From CAZGDB01 sp964524705 (GTDB lineage Bacteria > Pseudomonadota > Gammaproteobacteria > Berkiellales > Berkiellaceae), in contig CAZGDB010000003.1 of the NCBI GenBank assembly GCA_964524705.1, positions 1 to 64,000 of the forward strand: a stretch of DNA of 64,000 nucleotides, in the 5' to 3' direction. The position numbers and the translations under genes were made by a program. The notes under the pieces were generated by a model. It saw only the letters and a program-made list of their open reading frames with translations, ran no database searches and was not told the origin of the DNA. Of the stretch, positions 9,522-18,605 are shown one piece after another. Every line of letters starts with the position of its first letter. Position 1 is the stretch's first letter.

Positions 9522-9573
9522 CCTTTTCTCCTTTTGCAAGCCATCTTGCAAAAGGAGAAAGGTTCTTTTCTTG
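9522..9573 (+). terminator. Rho-independent terminator closing the Dot/Icm cluster
   Basis: A stem of 18 pairs with one bulged T (left arm 9522-9540, right arm 9545-9562) and a 4-base loop, followed by TTCTTTTCTTG. The arms contain the near-palindrome CTCCTTTTGCAAG / CTTGCAAAAGGAG. It lies 12 bases after the dotP stop, so it separates the secretion genes from dapD. Confidence 0.88.
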
Positions 9574-9600
9574 TAGTCATTCTCACTTAGGTGATTCCCC

Positions 9601-10416
9601 ATGTTAGACCTTCATACTTTAGAATCCTCCATTACCCAATACGCCAGTAACCCTACAACAACAGAAGATATCCTTCCCCTTCCTCAAGTGTTAAATACTT
9701 TTTTACACTATTTGGAAGCAGGAGAAATTGCCGTTGCCACCAAAAGCTCAGCGGGCTGGAAAACCCACACTTGGGTAAAACAAGGGATTTTGTTGTTATT
9801 TAAACATTCTGAAAATAAAAATATTGAATGCGGTTTTAGTCAGGCGTACGACAAAATACCTTTACAATTCACTTCTTGTTCCAGCAGCCTTTTTAAAGAA
9901 CGTAAGTTAAGAATTGTGCCTCCGGCGAGTATTCGACGTGGCGCCTATATCGGCCCTAATACGGTGATTATGCCGAGCTTTATAAATATCGGTGCCAACA
10001 TTGGTGCTGGCACGATGGTGGACACTTGGGCAACAGTAGGTTCTTGTGCACAAATCGGTAAAAATGTACACCTCTCAGGCGGCGTAGGCATTGGCGGAGT
10101 ATTAGAACCCTTACAGGCAGATCCTGTGATTATTGAAGATAATTGTTTTATTGGTGCTAGATCTGAAATCGTTGAAGGCATTATCGTAGAAGAAAATTCC
10201 GTGATTGGTATGGGTGTATTTTTAGGGCAAAGTACTAAAATTTATGACCGTGCCACTAAAACCGTGAGTTATGGTCGCATCCCTGCTGGCTCTGTTGTCG
10301 TACCAGGTAGCTTGCCTGATAGTACAGGGACCTGCCAGTTAGCCTGTGCAGTGATTGTCAAACAAGTTGATGCCAAGACCCGCGCTAAAACCAGTATCAA
10401 TGCGCTCCGCAGGTAG
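9601..10416 (+). CDS. dapD: 2,3,4,5-tetrahydropyridine-2,6-dicarboxylate N-succinyltransferase
   Basis: Transfers succinyl from succinyl-CoA to tetrahydrodipicolinate in the succinylase branch of diaminopimelate/lysine synthesis. The 271-residue length matches the family (about 274). The C-terminal two thirds is a left-handed beta-helix of hexapeptide repeats ([19 protein letters not shown] and on). The family-typical [19 protein letters not shown] and [15 protein letters not shown] segments are present. AGGTGA lies 8 bases upstream of the ATG. dapE follows 13 bases later, so the two are probably one transcript. Confidence 0.96.
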   Translation: MLDLHTLESSITQYASNPTTTEDILPLPQVLNTFLHYLEAGEIAVATKSSAGWKTHTWVKQGILLLFKHSENKNIECGFSQAYDKIPLQFTSCSSSLFKERKLRIVPPASIRRGAYIGPNTVIMPSFINIGANIGAGTMVDTWATVGSCAQIGKNVHLSGGVGIGGVLEPLQADPVIIEDNCFIGARSEIVEGIIVEENSVIGMGVFLGQSTKIYDRATKTVSYGRIPAGSVVVPGSLPDSTGTCQLACAVIVKQVDAKTRAKTSINALRR

Positions 10417-10429
10417 ACCGAGGCCTAAT

Positions 10430-11551
10430 ATGCATACCCTGCTCCAAACCTTAATTGCCTGTGCTTCTGTGACTCCAGAGGATGCGGGGTGTTTGGAACA
10501 TGTTGCTACCTTTTTAAAACCTTTAAAATTTAAATTGGAACGACTGGATTTTAATCAGACATCCAACTTGTTTGCGATATATGGAGATAAAGGTCCACTA
10601 CTCTACTTTGTAGGGCATACAGATGTAGTGCCACCTGGAGAAGGTTGGTCTACCCCACCTTTTACGCTCACTACCGTCAATGACACTTTAGTCGGTAGAG
10701 GCATTGCAGATATGAAGGGCGGGGTAGTTGCCTTTTTACATGCGCTCAAAGATTTTTTAGCACATACCCCTACGCCCCACTTTAGAATTGCGGTTTTACT
10801 GACGAGTGATGAAGAAGGCAAAGGCATGGATGGGATCCGCAGAATCGTGCCTTGGTTAATAGAACAAGACTATAAACCTACTTGGGTTTTAGTAGGGGAG
10901 CCTTCTGCCAGTAAAACAGTTGGGGACACCATTAAAATAGGTCGTAGAGGCTCCTTAACAGGCACGCTAACGATACAAGGACAACAAGGGCATATTGCCT
11001 ATGCAAAAACCCATCAAAATCCTATGCATGCCTTAGCTGCCTTTATAATGCAAGTTTCAAATCATGTATGGACCACTTCAGATCCTGTATTTGCGGCGAC
11101 ACAATTTCAATGCACAGATGTACGTGCTGGGATTGGGGCTGATAATGTGATTCCTGCCACGGCGCATGCTATTTTTAACTTTCGGTATGCACCACCTGTG
11201 ACCCATACTGAAATACAGCAAAAAGTGACAGCATTTTTAAATAATAGCCCGCTGCCTTTTACGCTAGAATGGCATCATTCCGGGTTACCGTTTTATAAAG
11301 CCACGCCAGGTCCCTTACGCCAGAGTCTACTTAAAGCGATAAAATCAGTTACGCAACTAGAAGCAGTTTGCTCTACCCAAGGGGGAACTTCAGATGGGCG
11401 GCATTTTGCACAACTAGACTGTGAAATTGTAGAATGTGGATTAGTGAATGCCACGATTCACCAGCCTAATGAACAGATTGCAATCGGTAGTTTAGAAACA
11501 CTCAAAGCCATTTATCAAGCTGTACTTGAGGAGTTACATGCGGCAACTTAA
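10430..11551 (+). CDS. dapE: Succinyl-diaminopimelate desuccinylase
   Basis: Zinc metallopeptidase-fold enzyme that releases succinate from N-succinyl-L,L-diaminopimelate, two steps after DapD. I start at the ATG at 10430 (MHTLLQTLIACASVTPEDAG), giving 374 residues, the usual length; an upstream in-frame start would run back into dapD. Metal-site motifs are present: GHTDVVPPG, GRGIADMKGG, SDEEGKG, GGTSDGRHFA and the C-terminal histidine in ATIHQPNEQI. The end overlaps the next gene by 14 bases, which ties the Fic-like genes to the dap transcript. Confidence 0.96.
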   Translation: MHTLLQTLIACASVTPEDAGCLEHVATFLKPLKFKLERLDFNQTSNLFAIYGDKGPLLYFVGHTDVVPPGEGWSTPPFTLTTVNDTLVGRGIADMKGGVVAFLHALKDFLAHTPTPHFRIAVLLTSDEEGKGMDGIRRIVPWLIEQDYKPTWVLVGEPSASKTVGDTIKIGRRGSLTGTLTIQGQQGHIAYAKTHQNPMHALAAFIMQVSNHVWTTSDPVFAATQFQCTDVRAGIGADNVIPATAHAIFNFRYAPPVTHTEIQQKVTAFLNNSPLPFTLEWHHSGLPFYKATPGPLRQSLLKAIKSVTQLEAVCSTQGGTSDGRHFAQLDCEIVECGLVNATIHQPNEQIAIGSLETLKAIYQAVLEELHAAT

Positions 11552-13007
11552 ACAATATGGGATAGCTTTACTGCAATTAACGCCTCTAGTATTGTTACTT
11601 CATGGATACAGCCCTCTACCGTATCCTGAGACTGTTTTTTATAATATGCCCTCCCCTGTCTTACAAAACAAAAATCTGTGGCCGCTCCCAAATACGCTAA
11701 GTACAAAAATATATGTGCCACTATATTTAAACAGTCGTGCACTTGTAAAAAATTTTTTACCGATTTTTATTCAAACTGGATTTAATCCGAAGGCATCCAG
11801 TCAAGAACTATTTGAAAGTCACAATAGACACTACACCGGATACACCCGTCAAATTTATGAATTATCCTTATATTTAAAATTACAAAGCGGTTTAAGCAAA
11901 TTTTTAGCACAACAGCCTGTACCAACGCCTTATACTACACAAGGCTTAGCCAATAAATTTAGAGATACGCTCGACACACAATTCATTTTAGGTATAGACA
12001 ACAATCCTTTATATTTTAAAACACAATTACAACCAATGTTAGACACGCTACTACATCCTCTACCTAAGTCTGCCACACGCGCAGTATTATTAACTGCTGA
12101 ATTTGCAGAGGCCGTAGTGTTTCCAACACACCCAGTCATAATCCCTGAGCTACCTTACCCTAGTTTATCGCCACAAGCACGTGCAACGCACCTGAAGGAT
12201 ATGGCAGAACACATCAACTGGCGTTTGTTAATTGCAGGAACTAAACAACAAATTGAAACAGCCTTAACTTTTGATAAACGAGAGCCAGGATGTTTAATTG
12301 CCATGGCACGTGCTTTTAAAAATGCTATTCGTAGCATCGATGAACCTTTATCACTGCAGAAAGTAATCACCACGCACCAACTCTGTGTGGAAAATGTTAG
12401 TGGCGAACTCAATGAACAACACAAAAAACACCCAGAGCAGCCTTTTAGAAAAGGCTCTCGTCCTGTTGGTTATTCAATGAATACCGATACTGAAGTCAAT
12501 ATCACCCCAGAGGGAAAAAAGGAACTTTGTTTATATGAAAATGTAGATCAGGATTATACCTTTAGGTATAACTATCTACAAACCACCCTTTATGGAGATA
12601 ATTTAAAAAATCGTATAGAAGAGATTTTAGCAGCGTATAATCAGCAGATGGATAGCACGCAAGATCCGCAACAAAAACTCTATCATATCGTGAGCACTTT
12701 ATCGCTATTAGAACGCATTCATCCCTTTTGGGATGCTAATGGTCGTACTTTTTGTACAGTACTGCTGAATCGAGAGTTACTCCGGCATGGTTTTCCGACA
12801 ACAGTGTTAGAAAACCCGAATTACTGTGATGGGTATAGCACCCCTGATTTTATGCAAGAAATTCTCAAGGGTTTTGATCATTATCAGTATGTAAAAGAAA
12901 ATGGACATTTTCCGGGGGAATCAAAAAAGCCACTAGACCCTGAAAACCAAAACCTAATGGCACAACTCAAACAAATCTTTTTAGAGACAGCTGATGCACT
13001 TCAGTAA
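11538..13007 (+). CDS. Fic-like protein 1, effector candidate
   Basis: A 489-residue protein starting at the ATG at 11538 (GAGGAG 6 bases upstream), overlapping dapE. A hydrophobic stretch at about residues 8-24 may be a signal or anchor. The C-terminal third looks like a Fic (AMP-transferase) domain. Its HPFWDANGR motif matches HPFx(D/E)GNGR with catalytic His, Asp, Asn, Gly and first Arg kept and the first Gly changed to Ala; the second Arg of the motif is not in place. The region before it (DKREPGCLIAMA, QDYTFRYNYL) is shared with the next gene but otherwise unrecognised. Fic enzymes often modify host GTPases when secreted; that role here is inferred from family and context only. Confidence 0.7.
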   Translation: MRQLKQYGIALLQLTPLVLLLHGYSPLPYPETVFYNMPSPVLQNKNLWPLPNTLSTKIYVPLYLNSRALVKNFLPIFIQTGFNPKASSQELFESHNRHYTGYTRQIYELSLYLKLQSGLSKFLAQQPVPTPYTTQGLANKFRDTLDTQFILGIDNNPLYFKTQLQPMLDTLLHPLPKSATRAVLLTAEFAEAVVFPTHPVIIPELPYPSLSPQARATHLKDMAEHINWRLLIAGTKQQIETALTFDKREPGCLIAMARAFKNAIRSIDEPLSLQKVITTHQLCVENVSGELNEQHKKHPEQPFRKGSRPVGYSMNTDTEVNITPEGKKELCLYENVDQDYTFRYNYLQTTLYGDNLKNRIEEILAAYNQQMDSTQDPQQKLYHIVSTLSLLERIHPFWDANGRTFCTVLLNRELLRHGFPTTVLENPNYCDGYSTPDFMQEILKGFDHYQYVKENGHFPGESKKPLDPENQNLMAQLKQIFLETADALQ

Positions 13008-14298
13008 TACAAACCGAATATGGCAATCCCTATTCATTATAGGCACCCTCTTCTATCTTTCATTTACCATAGAAGGACAATTCTATACCCAGAAAGCGCT
13101 CAAAATGTTTATACCTATACTGGCACAAAAAGTCTCCCTGCATCCTATGACTTCTAGTGACAAGCTCTTTAAAGATAAAAATACACCTTACACCGCGATA
13201 GAAACAGCATACTATATAAAAACACTTAAAAAAGCATTTTATAATACCGAAAAAAAATTACACGTGCCCTATAGTGCCACAGAATTTCAAGCGGCATTAC
13301 CAGAGTCTGTTAAAACACTCCTGTTTAACAATCCTTTATATTTCAAAACGCACTTATCTGGATTACTGCCAAATTTTTCTCCTGAATTTTTATCACACGT
13401 ACTTTTTGCAACTAACCAAGAAGCTTTACCGCAACGGATGATTAAGCTTCAACCAAAAGAACTAAATACTTATTTAGAGCAACTCGCCACACAAGTAGGG
13501 TGGCGATTTTTGGTGGATGGCTTAAAACAAAAGGCTGGGGAAACGGCGATCGTTTATGATAGTCGAGAACCCGGTTGTCTAGTGGCGATGGCAAAGGGGT
13601 TCCAGTATCTGATGAGCACGATAAAAGAGCCCCTCACTTTTGACCATATTATACAAACACACACTTTATGCGCAAAAGGTATTAAGGGAGAAATGAATCG
13701 CACCCAACAAACATTAGAACAGCTTCCCTTTAGAGAAACTGATGATATCGTAGAGGTGGATATGCTTGAAACCAAAAACAATATGCTCACGCCTGAAGGA
13801 TTAAAAGAACTCTCGCTCTCCCCTCATGTTGAACAAGATTACACCTTACGTTATGGAGTATTACGGTTTCCGCTCTATGGGTCAGCGCTCAAAAAAAGAG
13901 TTGAAACCGTTATTTCGGATTATCATCAACAGATGCAACATGCAAAAAACCAGACTCAAAAACTCCAACACATTATAACATTGATAGCAACTTTAGAACG
14001 CCTGCATCCATTTTTTGACGCAAATTGTCGCACCATTTGTGTGTTAACTTTAAATCGAGAATTACTCAAGTATGGATTTGGGGCAACACTACTCACAGAC
14101 CCTAACCGTTTCCATGGGTATAGCCACGCACAACTCTTCAATGAAGTGGTAGAAGGGTTTGACAACTATAACTATGTAAAAAAACATGGACATTTTAAAG
14201 GCGAAAATTTACAAAAAACACACTCCGCTGACAACATCGCCCTTATGCGCCTGCTCTCACAAAAAATGCAGCTCTCAAAAACAAAACAGGGAGCTTAA
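12994..14298 (+). CDS. Fic-like protein 2, paralogue with eroded motif
   Basis: A 434-residue paralogue of the preceding gene, overlapping it by 14 bases. Shared blocks in the same order include NNPLYFKT, DSREPGCLVAMAKGF, LTPEGLKELSL, EQDYTLRYGVL, a Fic-like motif and YNYVKKHGHFKGE. The motif reads HPFFDANCR: His, Asp, Asn and Arg are kept but both glycines of GNG are replaced (Ala and Cys). The anion-binding loop may therefore be altered and the protein catalytically changed or dead. A hydrophobic N-terminus (about residues 10-26) could be a signal or anchor. The gene pair looks like a tandem duplication followed by divergence; secretion by Dot/Icm is a guess. Confidence 0.68.
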   Translation: MHFSNTNRIWQSLFIIGTLFYLSFTIEGQFYTQKALKMFIPILAQKVSLHPMTSSDKLFKDKNTPYTAIETAYYIKTLKKAFYNTEKKLHVPYSATEFQAALPESVKTLLFNNPLYFKTHLSGLLPNFSPEFLSHVLFATNQEALPQRMIKLQPKELNTYLEQLATQVGWRFLVDGLKQKAGETAIVYDSREPGCLVAMAKGFQYLMSTIKEPLTFDHIIQTHTLCAKGIKGEMNRTQQTLEQLPFRETDDIVEVDMLETKNNMLTPEGLKELSLSPHVEQDYTLRYGVLRFPLYGSALKKRVETVISDYHQQMQHAKNQTQKLQHIITLIATLERLHPFFDANCRTICVLTLNRELLKYGFGATLLTDPNRFHGYSHAQLFNEVVEGFDNYNYVKKHGHFKGENLQKTHSADNIALMRLLSQKMQLSKTKQGA

Positions 14299-14309
14299 AC
14301 TCCCTGTTT
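14284..14309. terminator. Terminator overlapping the end of Fic-like gene 2
   Basis: Perfect 10-base arms AAACAGGGAG (14284-14293) and CTCCCTGTTT (14300-14309) with a 6-base loop. The stop codon TAA (14296-14298) lies in the loop, so the stem is built partly from coding sequence. The A and T ends on both sides would let it serve both converging genes. Confidence 0.75.
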
Positions 14310-14327
14310 CAAATCAGAACACATGAC

Positions 14328-14783
14328 TTATGCACAACATTTTCCTTGGCTGCACGTCAATTTGCTTAATAAAATCACACCTAATAAAATGAAATGCTGG
14401 GTTAATACAAGATGTAAGTTCGCACCCTGTAAGAAGTATTCATCTGCAATTAAGAAGAATCCAACCACCATCACCATCATGTGATAAGCGCAACATAACC
14501 CTTTGAGTTCTTTGGAAAATACTGCTCTAAAAAATATTAAAGCGATTAAAGCTTGTAACGCAGCAATCACCCCAAACGCAACATAATGCCCCAGATCGCT
14601 AAAGTGATACAATTTGGTGTAATCCATTAAAAACTCTAGGTTCCCGGATTTTAACATCCAAGTTTTAGGTAAGTGTTCCAATTTCACTAACAAATCACAC
14701 ACGTTAGTGAAAGCAGCCATACTTAACCAAAGTGCCCACAATAATGCCAAGGTTCTTTCTAAAGAACAGCAGTGTTTTTGCAT
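14328..14783 (-). CDS. Small polytopic membrane protein of unknown function
   Basis: A 151-residue protein starting at the ATG at 14783, which has GGAGGA 6 bases upstream; a longer in-frame extension lacks a ribosome site. About four hydrophobic segments are visible (about 12-30, 62-84, 92-112 and 118-136). Cysteine pairs sit at both ends: KHCCS near the N-terminus, GKCCA at the C-terminus. I do not recognise the family. It converges on the Fic-like gene and shares the terminator between them. Upstream of it lies decayed DNA. Confidence 0.7.
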   Translation of the reverse strand: MQKHCCSLERTLALLWALWLSMAAFTNVCDLLVKLEHLPKTWMLKSGNLEFLMDYTKLYHFSDLGHYVAFGVIAALQALIALIFFRAVFSKELKGLCCAYHMMVMVVGFFLIADEYFLQGANLHLVLTQHFILLGVILLSKLTCSQGKCCA

Positions 14784-15189
14784 AACATTCCTCCTTGAAT
14801 AATTTAGGTATACACCTAACACCCCCACAGTGTAGTTCACGGATAACAAAAATGCTACGCTGGTAACCCAATTCCACCTTTTATAGGCAACAAGCCACCC
14901 ATGTTTGGTAACAGTTCAACAAGCTACGGCAATTTTTCTGTCTCAATTCGCACAACAGATACAAAAGACAATAGAAATATTCCTACACAACCTCGTCCTT
15001 GATGACTTTAAACGAGTGCGAGGATATCCCTTTAGCGAAAATAGCAGAAGCGCGTGATACCCACCCATCGGCATACTGATGCCTGGCTATAACCTATCAT
15101 CCTTAGGATTACGCTGTTGTTGGAACAAGTGCTAAAAACTGCATCTCCTCTATTATGATTAGATGCTGTGTAACCAAATAATAAATTTA

Positions 15190-15370
15190 TAAAATACTAT
15201 CAGCATTATCTTTTGTAATAAAAATAGCTTCTTCGGCTTGCGGGAATATCGCATAAAAATTTTACACTGCGCCAAAGGGGGGCCATAATACGCTGGCAAT
15301 TGTGTCAACAAAGTAGACTTCCCACAACGACACACGCCTTAGATCACCAATATAAATCTATCGTGCAGCT
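15190..15370 (-). pseudogene. Possible P-loop ATPase remnant
   Basis: Reading the minus strand, a short open stretch contains CGKSTLLTQL (GKST codons at 15312-15323) and further on RYSRKPKKLFLL, with a stop just upstream of the P-loop. It resembles the Walker A region of the ATPases found elsewhere in this window (GKSTLLKNNF at 16292). It could equally be a chance match in decayed DNA. Confidence 0.3.
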
Positions 15371-15746
15371 GTTCAGGTAACGCTGGCGTCCGTGTTAATT
15401 TTGATTGTGGAGCTAGTTTACCTCAAAAACTCCACTTTTATAGAATTTCCCGAACATGATGCACAGATAACATTGCCTTGATGTCTCTTCTTTCCGGCTT
15501 CTACCTACAAGAACACAAAGCCTTTCTGTCAAGTTAACTAAACACAATTGGTTTTGTCTAGGTAACTATACAGTAGTGTCTAGTTTATTATACAGAAAGC
15601 ATGTGTGTTCACGATCAAGTAGTAAGAGCAGCGCCTCCCGCTAACAACATAGCGGCTCTGAAATTTTAAGATTACAAATTTAGGGAAATAAGCTGCCGCC
15701 CTTCTAATAAAAGGAGAGGGAAGATATTTTTTTAAGAAAGCATTGG

Positions 15747-16028
15747 CTATGAGCATTTTTTTGAGAACAGGTAAAACGTAAGAACAGTTATGTGGTGTCT
15801 AATACTGGTTTTGTTCTGTCCGGAAAGTGATTTTCTCGCCGCTAAAGGGACAAGAAAATCTAAAGAAGGATATTTTAATCCGAATACCGCTAATCCAGAC
15901 ATCAAAATATCTGCCAAATTCATGTTGCTGCGGCGCATGCAAGTATCTGGAATTTTAAGAAATTCTTTGCGTCTGGTGTTTAATAAAGTGGCCGCTGAAA
16001 GACTGGCTGGGGTGGTAGGGTGGCTCAC
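15747..16028 (-). pseudogene. N-terminal fragment of a DDE transposase
   Basis: A 93-codon frame whose first 60 residues resemble the N-terminus of transposases of the IS4-like/ISNCY group: an FLKIPD segment, a few residues, then MNLADILMSGLAVFGLKYPSL. In intact family members this is followed by several hundred residues with the catalytic DDE triad. Here the similarity stops after SLDFL and the frame runs on with unrelated residues to a stop. It is therefore a truncated insertion-sequence remnant. I saw no terminal repeats around it. An overlapping frame on the other strand is a shadow. Confidence 0.6.
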
Positions 16029-16291
16029 AAACGAGACTCTTGTTAAGTAAGCTAACTATGAGGTGTTTGCGAAAGGATATCAATAATGGCCTTGTGAATA
16101 AAAAGGGGGGCGCACTAGTGAGAATTGCCGGTTAATCTTGATTAGCGAGCACTTACACTATTTTTTGACTCCAAAATAAAGCTAAGGAACTTATTTTTTG
16201 TGTAATTATTCGATGCCATCGAAGAATTGCACAAAACAAACTCTCCAGCTATACTGATATCTAGTCGTACGCCATACCATAAGCCTCTATA

Positions 16292-17511
16292 ATGACTCAT
16301 TACCTAAGTCGAACATTAACCTCCCGCTTAAGTGAGGCTTTTGCACAAGAAAAAATAGTTTTACTACTAGGAGCTCGTCAAGTTGGCAAAAGCACGCTTC
16401 TGAAAAATAATTTTCCGGAACTATCCTATTTTACGCTTGACCCTTTATTCGATGAATATAATTTACGGCAACAACCTGATTTATTTTTAAAATCTTTCTC
16501 TATCCCGCTCATCTTAGATGAAGTACAATTTTATCCAGAAATCTTAACTGCGCTCAAACGTTTTGCAGATATCCAAGAACAGCCTGGACAATACCTCTTA
16601 ACAGGCTCTCAAAATTTTTCCATGCTTAAAACAGTATCGGAAAGTATGGCTGGTCGTGTTGCCATCTTAGAACTAAATCCAATGACTTTTTTAGAACGTT
16701 ATCAAATAATAGAACCCTATTGGATTGATTTATTATTAAAAAATCAACGGTCACCCTACCTGATAGTATTTATGAAATCCTCTGGCGTGGCCAGTTACCT
16801 GGTAGAATTTCCAAAACCGACAGTTACAATGAGACCTTTTTTGCCTCTTATATACGCACCTATATTGAACGTGATATACGTTTATTGGCTGATATTAAAA
16901 ATGTGGATGTTTTTTCAAAATTTATACGCCTAATGGCAATGCTATCTGGGCAAGAAATCAACAATGCTGAATTAGGGCGTGAACTAGGGGTTGCCAATTC
17001 TACTGCCCTACTCTGGAAAAGTTTGCTCAAAAATTCATTTTTGTGGAACGATCTAGAATCTTATCACGGCAACACCATTAAACGCATTAGTAAAAAACCT
17101 AAAGGGTTCTTGTTTGACACAGGGTTATTATGCCATTTATCCATGATTGACAGCCCTCAATCACTCGCCAAACATCCACGCGTAGGGGCTGTTTTTGAGA
17201 CCTTTATCATCAACACTTTATTATTCCATTTAAAAGCCCGTTCTCATACACCACAGTTTTACCACTGGCGCACAGCTCATAAACAAGAAGTCGATTTAAT
17301 TCTAGAACATCAAGGTCATCTCTACCCTATTGAGATCAAATTTAAAACACAGGTTGATGCACATGATATTGAGGGGATAGAAATGTTTCTAAAGACCTAT
17401 CCTACCAGCACAACCGGAATTGTGATTTATGCAGGTGACACATGTCGATATATACGGGATAATATTATTGCAGTACCTTGGAATAGTGTTGTACAGTCCT
17501 CAACTGGCTAA
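16292..17511 (+). pseudogene. AAA/DUF4143 ATPase with an internal frameshift
   Basis: Two frames together make one ATPase of about 405 residues. The first (from ATG 16292) has Walker A GARQVGKSTLL and a Walker B-like PLILDEVQ followed by LLTGSQNF, typical of the AAA_14 domain. The second continues with YIRTYIERDIRLLADIKNVD and ends with the C-terminal domain, including HKQEVDLILEHQGHLYPIEI, a PD-(D/E)xK-like Asp...Glu-x-Lys core. The join is a -1 shift at the run of six A at 16738-16743, where the heptamer A AAA AAT is in the right register for slippage. Most likely it is a broken gene; programmed slippage or a sequencing error is possible. The cellular role of this family is poorly known. 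Confidence 0.75.
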
Positions 17512-17570
17512 TAATATCAATTATTCGCTAGTAACGTCATTTCTTATCACCACTGATGAGAATAAGGATG

Positions 17571-18593
17571 TCAGCCATCAAACCAGGGAAGCATAGCTAA
17601 ACTGGAAACCTGAGTATTAACCTGCAATGCTTGCTCTTGCGGATTTGGATTGGAAAACTGCACGGTCGGCACATGCTGCAAAGACACACTGCTTTCTGTA
17701 TCTTGAGCCCCTTTATTTGCGCATGCTTCCTGCAAAAGCTGTATATTTTTTTGGGTTCGTCTTGCGGCCTCCAATAATGCTGCGATTCCACTCTGATTCG
17801 AAAGCTCTGGCTGTGCGCCCTTATTCAACAATAGCATCATCATTTCATCTGATGAGATATAACTAGTCGCGCAAGCATATAATGGCGTTTCACCCTGCAA
17901 ATTCTTACTATCAATATCAGCATCATGTTCTAATAAAAATTCGACTACCTTAGTATAGTTCAGTTGTACGACACGATGTAGTGTCGTATTACCTTTGTCA
18001 TCTTTTCCATTAATATCCACACCATGATTCAAAAAATGGTGTATGAACGTAACGTTATTATTTTCAGCTGCCCACTTAAAAGCAAGATTTTTACATTTTT
18101 CTGTAGCCACAGGCAGAACACATCTCATAAAATCTATAGCTTTTCGCTGCACAGCATGTAGCAATGCCCCACAATCATCCTTTGCACCAGCGTTAAGTAA
18201 CACTTCTACAATCGGCATTGTATTATTTCGAACCGCAAACCATAAAGCATTTTTGCCTGGATAACCACCACCTACTGTTGAGTCCTCTGTTACCGCATGC
18301 AGATCTGCACCTTTTGCCAGTAGTACTTTCACAACCTGGATCAAGTCTTTTTGTCTTTCAGAGTTTTCACACTGACATATCAAATGTAATGCTGTCTGTC
18401 CAAAAAACCTGGCATTCGGATCTGCCTGATTCTCTAACAATTCTTCTATGACCTCTAAAGGTGCCTGAGAGGCATAAAGATGCAAAGCAAAATTTCTCCC
18501 TTCTTGTGAGTTGAGGTCCTGAGGAGAATAATGGTTTTTCATAAAATCTGCGGTTTTCGGATGCCTTTGCATCCAATCTATTTTCGGCACCAT
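17571..18593 (-). CDS. Ankyrin-repeat protein, effector candidate
   Basis: A 340-residue soluble protein made largely of ankyrin repeats from about residue 30 to 285. Clear repeat cores are GQTALHLICQ, GKNALWFAVRNN, GNTTLHRVVQLN and GETPLYACA, each followed by helices of the VVEFLLEHDADID type. The C-terminal 60 residues are Gln/Asn/Ser-rich and unstructured, ending in MLPWFDG. It has no signal peptide. Ankyrin proteins of Legionella and Coxiella are often Dot/Icm substrates; this one has no obvious glutamate-rich C-terminal signal, so export is inference. It is followed on the same strand-direction side by serS upstream. Confidence 0.85.
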   Translation of the reverse strand: MVPKIDWMQRHPKTADFMKNHYSPQDLNSQEGRNFALHLYASQAPLEVIEELLENQADPNARFFGQTALHLICQCENSERQKDLIQVVKVLLAKGADLHAVTEDSTVGGGYPGKNALWFAVRNNTMPIVEVLLNAGAKDDCGALLHAVQRKAIDFMRCVLPVATEKCKNLAFKWAAENNNVTFIHHFLNHGVDINGKDDKGNTTLHRVVQLNYTKVVEFLLEHDADIDSKNLQGETPLYACATSYISSDEMMMLLLNKGAQPELSNQSGIAALLEAARRTQKNIQLLQEACANKGAQDTESSVSLQHVPTVQFSNPNPQEQALQVNTQVSSLAMLPWFDG

Positions 18594-18605
18594 GTTGATA
18601 TCCTG

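Larger units (their letters stand above)
14784..16291. other. About 1.5 kb of non-coding, apparently decayed DNA
   Basis: No intact gene can be supported here. Short open frames exist but most have no ribosome site and no recognisable product. Two remnants stand out, a Walker-A-like scrap on the minus strand near 15312-15323 and the N-terminal part of a transposase at 15747-16028 minus; each is listed separately. The rest (about 14880-15180, 15380-15740 and 16050-16290) shows nothing I can identify. The length is exceptional against the tightly packed neighbouring genes. Confidence 0.7.

Noticed and set aside
9945..10181. Minus-strand frame inside dapD
   Set aside because: Shadow of the hexapeptide-repeat coding sequence.
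10355..10429. Upstream start for dapE
   Set aside because: It would overlap dapD by 62 bases and add 25 residues not found in the family; the ATG at 10430 fits the usual length.
15790..16050. An 86-codon plus-strand frame in the decayed region
   Set aside because: It is the complement of the transposase fragment, has no ribosome site and matches nothing I know.
14784..16291. tRNA or CRISPR in the long non-coding stretch
   Set aside because: No cloverleaf-like arms or TTCGANTC-type T loop with matching stems, and no regularly spaced repeats were found on reading.
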